Source of the DNA: Diplonema papillatum
Taxonomy: Eukaryota; Euglenozoa; Diplonemea; Diplonemida; Diplonemidae
Length of the DNA stretch: 64,000 nucleotides
Direction: 5' to 3'
NCBI GenBank assembly: GCA_030068145.1
Contig: JAPJBO010000454.1
Span: 62,001 to 126,000, forward strand
Shown: positions 56,771-64,000 of the stretch, piece after piece
How the letters are laid out: every line of letters starts with the position of its first letter
How positions within the stretch are numbered: position 1 is the first letter of the stretch
Program-made: the position numbers and the translations under genes
Notes under the pieces: generated by a model
Seen by the model: only the letters and a program-made list of their open reading frames with translations
What the model was told of the DNA's origin: nothing
Database searches by the model: none

Positions 56771-56883
56771 CAGGAATTGGAGCTGGCGTCTTCTGGCCTC
56801 TCGCACTGGCTTGGCTACCTGGGGCTTGTGCTGACCCCTTCCTCCGGTCGGCTCGTGCATCTCCATCTGAAAACAAAGGGTGA

Positions 56884-57027
56884 AACCAACCGACCACTGC
56901 TTCGTCTATTAGCCGGATCGGCTTTGGACTGGTAGACGAAGGACGACCGCCGCATTGCGGGTCTTTAACCGGCCGGTAGATTCGGCCTTTGTAGTTTGCC
57001 TGCGAATGCTGCGTGGCAATCCAGCGT
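56884..57027 (+). pseudogene. downstream copy of the secreted-protein gene 3' end
   Basis: Repeats CCGACCACTGCTTCGTCTAT plus stop and ~110 bp of 3' flank, near-identical to 56373-56505. Both copies are followed by family A. Confidence 0.9.
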
Positions 57028-57145
57028 ATTTCTTTTACATAAGCGCCAGCTCGAAAGGAAATGCTCGCCGATGCTGCCCGACGAAGAACAGAAGGGATCC
57101 CAAGTGCTGTAACTACCGAACCGCGTGTTGAACGGACGTGGTCTG
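57028..57145 (-). mobile_element. SINE-like repeat family A, fragment
   Basis: Starts TTTTACATAAGCGCCAGCTC and contains a 10-nt internal deletion in the GGACGTGAGGTC region. Confidence 0.72.
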
Positions 57146-57640
57146 CCCCTACACGACAAGACGTCGTAACCTGGCGGAATTCTTGAAGGGAACACGTCTG
57201 CACATGTTTGCGGAAACCGAACCACCAAAACGAGAATAGGTGAGTTGCAGCTCTTGACAAAAGATAGATGGAAAAAAGAAGGTGTTTTTATTCTTCGCTT
57301 TTTCTCACGAACGAGGGGGTCGGTCCTGCTTTTGGCTTTGTAGGTTCTCCCGACTCCCCAATCCGTGGTTAGCACAAAATCGAGAGGTCTAGTCAACTAT
57401 TCCCTGCAGTATTAACATACTTTCAAGAAAGAAACGGACTCGCACCACCTTCGGTGGGCGAGTGGCGAAGCTTGGAATGCAGCACTTCACAACAACCAAT
57501 CCGTCCCGCGCCATCGAACAGCGACAATTACCGAAAGGAAATCGCGAAATAATGCGACGTAAAAGCAAACGGGCAGAGGAAACCACTGACCCGGAGCCAA
57601 AGCCGCGAGCGAAGCGAACTCAATCAAAAATTCAAAATGC

Positions 57641-57678
<38 letters not shown>

Positions 57679-57720
57679 AATCTGTACGTCCATTCGGAAT
57701 CGTCGGAAACACAAAAAAGG
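57146..57720. other. intergenic region with a long A tract
   Basis: Single-copy DNA ending in a >30-nt A run at 57643-57676. A plus-strand open frame across the A run is a composition artefact. No gene recognised. Confidence 0.45.
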
Positions 57721-57724
57721 CAAG

Positions 57725-57830
57725 AACGCTAACCAAACAACATCCGCCGGTAGAGAAACCTTGCCTAAAGAAATCATCTGCCTTCGGGTAGGCTAGTCTG
57801 ACACTAGTGGTCGTCGGGGGAAAAAAAGAC
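57725..57830 (+). mobile_element. SINE-like family L with A-rich tail, copy 2
   Basis: AACAACATCCGCCGGTAGAG to TAGTGGTCGTCGGGGG, then A7. About 90% identical to 29705. Confidence 0.72.
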
Positions 57831-57939
57831 AGACGCTTCGTTTTGTTTCGTGCGTGCCGGTTGGTCGTTTCCCACTTGTATTTACCCCGCACGGTCGAAC
57901 TGCAGCAATTTGCTCGAGCTGAAGTCCGGCATCAACTGC

Positions 57940-58200
57940 GGGTGTGACCACACCCGGAAATAGGGTGTGAAATAGGGTGTGCACAACCGGAAATAGGTGT
58001 GAAATAGGGTGTGCACAACCGGAAATAGGGTGTGAAATAGGGTGTGCACAACCGGAAATAGGGTGTGAAATAGGGTGTGCACAACCGGAAATAGGGTGTG
58101 AAAGAGGGTGTGCACAACCGGAAATAGGGTGTGAAATAGGGTGTGCACAACCGGAAATAGGGTGTGCACACCCTATTTCACATTCTATTTCCGGGTGTGG
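57940..58200. repeat. 33-bp array ending in an inverted half-unit
   Basis: Six to seven units of AACCGGAAATAGGGTGTGAA...GTGTGCAC. The right edge turns back on itself (GGGTGTGCACACCCTATTTC), and the array is bracketed by GTGACCACACCCGG and CCGGGTGTGGCACACC, so the whole forms a foldback. Confidence 0.9.
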
Positions 58201-58294
58201 CACACCCGCTCTTTGGAGAGTCTGGTTTCACTCGAGCAAAAGTTGCTGGCGTTCACCGGAACGTGTCAGTTAGACTTTGGCGGACAATGTCCGG

Positions 58295-59867
58295 CATGGG
58301 GTCTCGAGCCTCATGGGGTCTCGAGCCTTATGGGGTCTCGAGCCTTAAGGGGTCTCGAGCCTTAAGGGTCTCGAGCCTTAGAGCCTTATGGGGTCTTATG
58401 GGGTCTCGAGCCTTATGGGGTCTCGAGCCTTATGGGGTCTCGAGCCTTATGGGGTCTTATGGGGTCTCGAGCCTTATGGGGTCTCGAGCCTTATGGGGTC
58501 TCGAGCCTTATGGGGTCTCGAGCCTTATGGGGTCTCGAGCCTTATGGGGTCTCGAGCCTTATGGGGTCTCGAGCCTTATGGGGTCTCGAGCCTTATGGGG
58601 TCTCGAGCCTTATGGGGTCTCGAGCCTTATGGGGTCTCGAGCCTTATGGGGTCTTTATGGGGTCTCGAGCCTTATGGGGTCTCGAGCCTTATGGGGTCTC
58701 GAGCCTTATGGGGTCTCGAGCCTTATGGGGTCTCGAGCCTTATGGGGTCTCGAGCCTTATGGGGTCTTATGGGGTCTCGAGCCTTATGGGGTCTCGAGCC
58801 TTATGGGGTCTTATGGGGTCTCGAGCCTTATGGGGTTTTGAGCCTTATGGGGTCTTATGGGGTCTCGAGCCTTATGGGGTCTCGAGCCTTATGGGGTCTT
58901 ATGGGGTCTCGAGCCTTATGGGGTCTCGAGCCTTATGGGGTCTTATGGGGTCTCGAGCCTTATGGGGTCTCGAGCCTTATGGGGTCTCGAGCCTTATGGG
59001 GTCTCGAGCCTTATGGGGTCTCGAGCCTTATGGGGTCTTATGGGGTCTCGAGCCTTATGGGGTCTCGAGCCTTATGGGGTCTCGAGCCTTATGGGGTCTC
59101 GAGCCTTATGGGGTCTCGAGCCTTATGGGGTCTCGAGCCTTATGGGGTCTCGAGCCTTATGGGGTCTTATGGGGTCTCGAGCCTTATGGGGTCTCGAGCC
59201 TTATGGGGTCTCGGGCCTTAGCCTGGGGTCTCGAGCCTTATGGGGTCTCGAGCCTTATGGGGTCTCGAGCCTTATGGGGTCTTATGGGGTCTCGAGCCTT
59301 ATGGGGTCTCGAGCCTTATGGGGTCTCGAGCCTTATGGGGTCTCGAGCCTTATGGGGTCTTATGGGGTCTCGAGCCTTATGGGGTCTTATGGGCCTTATG
59401 GGGTCTCGAGCTTATGGGCCTTATGGGGTCTCGAGCCTTATGGGGTCTTATGGGGTCTCGAGCCTTATGGGGTCTCGAGCCTTATGGGGTCTCGAGCCTT
59501 ATGGGGTCTTATGGGGTCTCGAGCCTTATGGGGTCTTATGGGGTCTCGAGCCTTATGGGGTCTTATGGGGTCTCGAGCCTTATGGGGTCTCGAGCCTTAT
59601 GGGGTCTCGAGCCTTATGGGGTCTCGAGCCTTATGGGGTCTTATGGGGTCTCGAGCCTTATGGGGTCTCGAGCCTTATGGGGTCTTCGAGCCTCGAGCCT
59701 TATGGGGTCTCGAGCCTTATGGGGTCTTAGTGGGGTCTCGAGCCTTATGGGGTCTCGAGCCTTATGGGGTCTTATGGGGTCTCGAGCCTTATGGGGTCTT
59801 ATGGGGTCTCGAGCCTTATGGGGTCTTATGGGGTCTTATGGGGTCTCGAGCCTTATGGGGTCTTATG
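58295..59867. repeat. 17-bp GGGGTCTCGAGCCTTAT array
   Basis: About 1.57 kb of the 17-bp unit, with occasional shortened GGGGTCTTAT units that shift the phase. All plus frames are open for hundreds of codons because the unit has no in-frame stop; no protein is claimed. Confidence 0.97.
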
Positions 59868-59889
59868 CAAGGAAGATAAAATACACTGA

Positions 59890-60080
59890 CTCAGCCTGAA
59901 TAAAATAGAATAAAATAAAATACAATAAAATACACTAAAATACAATAAAATACAATAAAATACAATAAAATACAATAAAATACAATAAAATACACTAAAA
60001 TACAATAAAATACAATAAAATACAATAAAATACAGTAAAATACAATAAAATACAATAAAATACAATAAAATACAAGCACC
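59890..60080. repeat. 10-bp AATAAAATAC array
   Basis: About 18 units of a 10-bp A/T-rich repeat with rare C/G variants. It directly follows the GGGGTCTCGAG array. Confidence 0.95.
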
Positions 60081-60540
60081 CGGTAACAGTAGCAGTTCTT
60101 CAGGTTTGCACCCTGGGCCAAAAGTCTCGCTACATTTTGTTACCGTTTTGTAGACTTCCTTTGCTGCTGTTGGTTTTAGGGTGCCACAGCATTCTACTCG
60201 TACCTAATTGTTGAAAATGCTCAGGAAAATTAGGCGTCGTTTCACACCTGGGTCCAGCAACAGCATCTTGTTATGACTTTTTGCGCTTTGCTTTACCTAC
60301 AGGACAGTGCTCGCAAGTGCAAAAAGTACTTTGCGTGAATGTAACATGATTCCTATGCGTTCTGCTGGATGTTCTGCTGGAATGTACAGACTGGCTAATT
60401 TACCGGTTTGTTTTGGGTTAACCCCTAAAAATGTGTGAACTTGCACTCTAAAAAAAATTTCCCCTGTTGAAGTTGCTTAAACTGTGGGTAGACAGTGCCC
60501 ATCAAAATTGAACCATACCACGTGTATATTATTTTTCAAA
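60081..60540. other. intergenic region, no gene recognised
   Basis: AT-rich, with one TTGCACTCTAAAAAA motif at 60440 of the dispersed intron type. Nothing else seen. Confidence 0.45.
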
Positions 60541-60544
60541 TTTT

Positions 60545-60640
60545 CGGGTAGCCACTTGACCCGTAGGCCCGTGGCTCTGCAGTACCGCCGAACACGTGAA
60601 GCTTGGCTCCCGTGTAGCAGGCTTTCCCTGGTACCTGTCG
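60545..60640 (-). repeat. repeat family B, short reverse copy
   Basis: The last ~95 bp of family B (GTAGCCACTTGACCCGTAGG to TTTCCCTGGTACC). Confidence 0.8.
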
Positions 60641-60759
60641 TCGGGGGGGAAAAAAAAAGGCTTAATACTCACCCTGCATTAGTAAGCCGGCCCACCCCCT
60701 ATTTCTTGGAACTGCATCGCGAATGTGTTCGTGGTGTCGGCCCCAGGAGTCTTTTTTGG

Positions 60760-60885
60760 CTAGCCAAAGAGAGTAAAAGAGTGAAAGAGTACGCACAGCA
60801 GTGAGCAGAGAAGAGAACGAGTGTAAAAGAACGGAGGTAGGCCTTTTCCTTATCCCTCAAAACCAGCACCAATAACAACGACCCA
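60760..60885 (+). repeat. dispersed repeat shared with 17035
   Basis: AGAGAACGAGTGTAAAAGAA and CCTTATCCCTCAAAACCAGC match 17035-17190. Confidence 0.7.
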
Positions 60886-60949
60886 CCCCCTATTTCTTGG
60901 AACTGCATCGAATTTCCTGCCGCAGTGAATCGCAGTCCACCCCATACGT

Positions 60950-61065
60950 GTTTCACATAAGCGCCAGCTTGAAAGGAAATGCTCGACGATGCTGCCCGAC
61001 AAAGAACAGAAGGGATCCCAAGTGCAGTAACTACCGCACCACGTGTTGAACGGACGTGAGGTCAT
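60950..61065 (-). mobile_element. SINE-like repeat family A, truncated by the 13-bp satellite
   Basis: Family A from ACATAAGCGCCAGCTTG to GGACGTGAGGTCATGC, where the sequence turns into the satellite. The element's own GTCTACCC lies exactly at this point, so the satellite may have grown from it. Confidence 0.75.
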
Positions 61066-63226
61066 GCAGTAGACCCTGCAGCTAGACCCTGCAGCTAGAC
61101 CCTGCAGCTAGACCCTGCAGCTAGACCCTGCAGCTAGACCCTGCAGCTAGACCCTGCAGCTAGACCCTGCAGCTAGACCCTGCAGCTAGACCCTGCAGCT
61201 AGACCCTGCAGCTAGACCCTGCAGCTAGACCCTGCAGCTAGACCCTGCAGCTAGACCCTGCAGCTAGACCCTGCAGCTAGACCCTGCAGCTAGACCCTGC
61301 AGCTAGACCCTGCAGCTAGACCCTGCAGCTAGACCCTGCAGCTAGACCCTGCAGCTAGACCCTGCAGCTAGACCCTGCAGCTAGACCCTGCAGCTAGACC
61401 CTGCAGCTAGACCCTGCAGCTAGACCCTGCAGCTAGACCCTGCAGCTAGACCCTGCAGCTAGACCCTGCAGCTAGACCCTGCAGCTAGACCCTGCAGCTA
61501 GACCCTGCAGCTAGACCCTGCAGCTAGACCCTGCAGCTAGACCCTGCAGCTAGACCCTGCAGCTAGACCCTGCAGCTAGACCCTGCAGCTAGACCCTGCA
61601 GCTAGACCCTGCAGCTAGACCCTGCAGCTAGACCCTGCAGCTAGACCCTGCAGCTAGACCCTGCAGCTAGACCCTGCAGCTAGACCCTGCAGCTAGACCC
61701 TGCAGCTAGACCCTGCAGCTAGACCCTGCAGCTAGACCCTGCAGCTAGACCCTGCAGCTAGACCCTGCAGCTAGACCCTGCAGCTAGACCCTGCAGCTAG
61801 ACCCTGCAGCTAGACCCTGCAGCTAGACCCTGCAGCTAGACCCTGCAGCTAGACCCTGCAGCTAGACCCTGCAGCTAGACCCTGCAGCTAGACCCTGCAG
61901 CTAGACCCTGCAGCTAGACCCTGCAGCTAGACCCTGCAGCTAGACCCTGCAGCTAGACCCTGCAGCTAGACCCTGCAGCTAGACCCTGCAGCTAGACCCT
62001 GCAGCTAGACCCTGCAGCTAGACCCTGCAGCTAGACCCTGCAGCTAGACCCTGCAGCTAGACCCTGCAGCTAGACCCTGCAGCTAGACCCTGCAGCTAGA
62101 CCCTGCAGCTAGACCCTGCAGCTAGACCCTGCAGCTAGACCCTGCAGCTAGACCCTGCAGCTAGACCCTGCAGCTAGACCCTGCAGCTAGACCCTGCAGC
62201 TAGACCCTGCAGCTAGACCCTGCAGCTAGACCCTGCAGCTAGACCCTGCAGCTAGACCCTGCAGCTAGACCCTGCAGCTAGACCCTGCAGCTAGACCCTG
62301 CAGCTAGACCCTGCAGCTAGACCCTGCAGCTAGACCCTGCAGCTAGACCCTGCAGCTAGACCCTGCAGCTAGACCCTGCAGCTAGACCCTGCAGCTAGAC
62401 CCTGCAGCTAGACCCTGCAGCTAGACCCTGCAGCTAGACCCTGCAGCTAGACCCTGCAGCTAGACCCTGCAGCTAGACCCTGCAGCTAGACCCTGCAGCT
62501 AGACCCTGCAGCTAGACCCTGCAGCTAGACCCTGCAGCTAGACCCTGCAGCTAGACCCTGCAGCTAGACCCTGCAGCTAGACCCTGCAGCTAGACCCTGC
62601 AGCTAGACCCTGCAGCTAGACCCTGCAGCTAGACCCTGCAGCTAGACCCTGCAGCTAGACCCTGCAGCTAGACCCTGCAGCTAGACCCTGCAGCTAGACC
62701 CTGCAGCTAGACCCTGCAGCTAGACCCTGCAGCTAGACCCTGCAGCTAGACCCTGCAGCTAGACCCTGCAGCTAGACCCTGCAGCTAGACCCTGCAGCTA
62801 GACCCTGCAGCTAGACCCTGCAGCTAGACCCTGCAGCTAGACCCTGCAGCTAGACCCTGCAGCTAGACCCTGCAGCTAGACCCTGCAGCTAGACCCTGCA
62901 GCTAGACCCTGCAGCTAGACCCTGCAGCTAGACCCTGCAGCTAGACCCTGCAGCTAGACCCTGCAGCTAGACCCTGCAGCTAGACCCTGCAGCTAGACCC
63001 TGCAGCTAGACCCTGCAGCTAGACCCTGCAGCTAGACCCTGCAGCTAGACCCTGCAGCTAGACCCTGCAGCTAGACCCTGCAGCTAGACCCTGCAGCTAG
63101 ACCCTGCAGCTAGACCCTGCAGCTAGACCCTGCAGCTAGACCCTGCAGCTAGACCCTGCAGCTAGACCCTGCAGCTAGACCCTGCAGCTAGACCCTGCAG
63201 CTAGACCCTGCAGCTAGACCCTGCAG
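61066..63226. repeat. 2.16-kb perfect 13-bp satellite (CTAGACCCTGCAG)
   Basis: About 166 copies with no variant unit that I can see. The unit contains a PstI-type CTGCAG palindrome and TAG in every frame, so it is non-coding on both strands. Such uniformity means very recent expansion or homogenisation, and the true copy number may differ from the assembly. Confidence 0.98.
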
Positions 63227-63930
63227 CGGCGGTGCGTCGCCCGGTCGTGTCTTGCCCGTGCCTTCGACTTCTCGCCGCTGCGTTGCCACCCCCCCCGTGG
63301 GTAGTGGGTCTGGGGTCGGAAGCTGCTGGTCAGGACACCCGCCTTCTCCCAGTGGCCGCGCTCTGGTCGCCCCATCCTTTGTTCGCCATCTTTTGGGCAC
63401 GTGTGCCGTACGGCGGGCGATTTCGAACGCCCGCATCACCGCTTCGAAGGCCGTACTGGCACGAGAGTTGTAGAATAGGTGGGAGGCCGCAACAATGAAA
63501 TACCACTACTCTTGTTGTCGCTTTACTTATCCAATGCTGGGAAGACGGCAGCTGCTCCCTTGTGGGGTTAGGGTCTTGGGATCCGTAGCTTATCCGTTTC
63601 CAGCGACAAACGGGCTTCGGCACGCGAATCCTCGTTTGGAGACACCAGTCAGGTGGGGAGTTTGGCAGGGGCGGCACATGTGTTACACATTAACGCAGGT
63701 GTCCAAAGGCAAGCTCAGCGGGAACAGTAATCTCGCGTAGAGCATAAGGGCGTAGCTTATCCGTTTCCAGCGACAAACGGGCTTCGGCTCGCGCAACTGC
63801 CGCAGGGACTGAAGGCTTACTCGAAATGTCCAGCATGCACCCGTCAAATTGCCCGCAACTGCCGGCATAGCTATCTGGCACCCCCAAGCACTTCATGTAG
63901 CCATGCCGCCTGCTGCTTTTTTTTTTTTTT
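63227..63930. other. intergenic region with repeat family M
   Basis: At 63520-63640, GAAGACGGCAGCTGCTCCCT and neighbours match the complement of 41945-42030. The CTTATCCGTTTCCAGCGACA piece is repeated at 63590 and 63757. No gene recognised. Confidence 0.5.
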
Positions 63931-63931
63931 T

Positions 63932-64000
63932 TTTGCATAAGCGCCAGCTTGGAAATAAATGCTCGACAAAGCTGCCAGACAAAGAGTCGAAGGGTATAAA
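63932..64000 (-). mobile_element. SINE-like repeat family A, cut by the window edge
   Basis: Begins with a 20-nt T run and GCATAAGCGCCAGCTTGG; read on the minus strand this is a 3' poly(A) tail, the clearest of all copies. Confidence 0.8.

Noticed and set aside
58388-59879. Overlapping open frames of 277-432 codons with Leu-Trp-Gly-Leu/Tyr-Gly-Val repeats
   Set aside because: A 17-bp unit without stops keeps all three forward frames open; there is no non-repeat coding sequence on either side.
61066-63226. Telomeric repeat
   Set aside because: The 13-bp unit contains CCCTG but not a known telomere motif, and sequence continues normally on both sides.

Overview
The window is nuclear DNA of a eukaryote, probably a microbial alga or protist; the lineage cannot be fixed from sequence alone. 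The evidence is GC-rich coding blocks split by GT-AG introns whose reading phases match across every junction I joined (one donor is ambiguous), a LINE-type retrotransposon with APE endonuclease and reverse transcriptase, a Mutator-like transposase relic, MITE-like elements, and fragments of eukaryotic 28S rRNA. Coding density is low. Most of the window is tandem arrays and dispersed repeats, many of them inside introns.

Layout. (1) 911-11726: C-terminal ~905 residues of an EDRF1-like TPR protein in six exons; its N-terminus lies upstream of the window or is unrecognised. (2) 12154-15390: a composite DNA transposon with TIRs and a 4-bp target duplication. It encloses a broken MULE transposase between inverted arrays, and two ~220-bp relatives sit at 15494 and 19629. 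(3) 16-22.5 kb: arrays, a 28S rRNA fragment and MITEs. (4) 22922-32534: a four-exon gene for a ~675-residue protein with a possible PH-like N-terminal domain, placed just behind a 5'-truncated LINE copy. (5) 32.8-37.4 kb: an antisense fragment of a secreted-protein family, more 28S fragments and repeats. (6) 37458-39772: a complete four-exon penta-EF-hand protein, followed by a nine-unit array of its own last exon. (7) 42278-42635: a damaged exon of an unrecognised gene. (8) 47327-53778: an apparently intact bicistronic LINE. (9) 54623-56395: an intronless gene for a 590-residue secreted Cys-rich protein. (10) 57.9-63.2 kb: four arrays, ending in 2.16 kb of an essentially perfect 13-bp satellite.

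The main observation is that all four host genes carry extra partial copies of their own exons. Internal and 5' exons are mostly duplicated upstream of the intact exon (EDRF1-like exons 3 and 4, PH-like gene exon 2, the 5' end of the secreted-protein gene). Terminal exons are duplicated downstream of the stop (EDRF1-like, PH-like, PEF and secreted-protein genes). The LINE sits inside one of these duplicated 5' copies. I see no operon-like cooperation between the host genes; they are unrelated genes sharing a repeat-rich locus, all on the plus strand.
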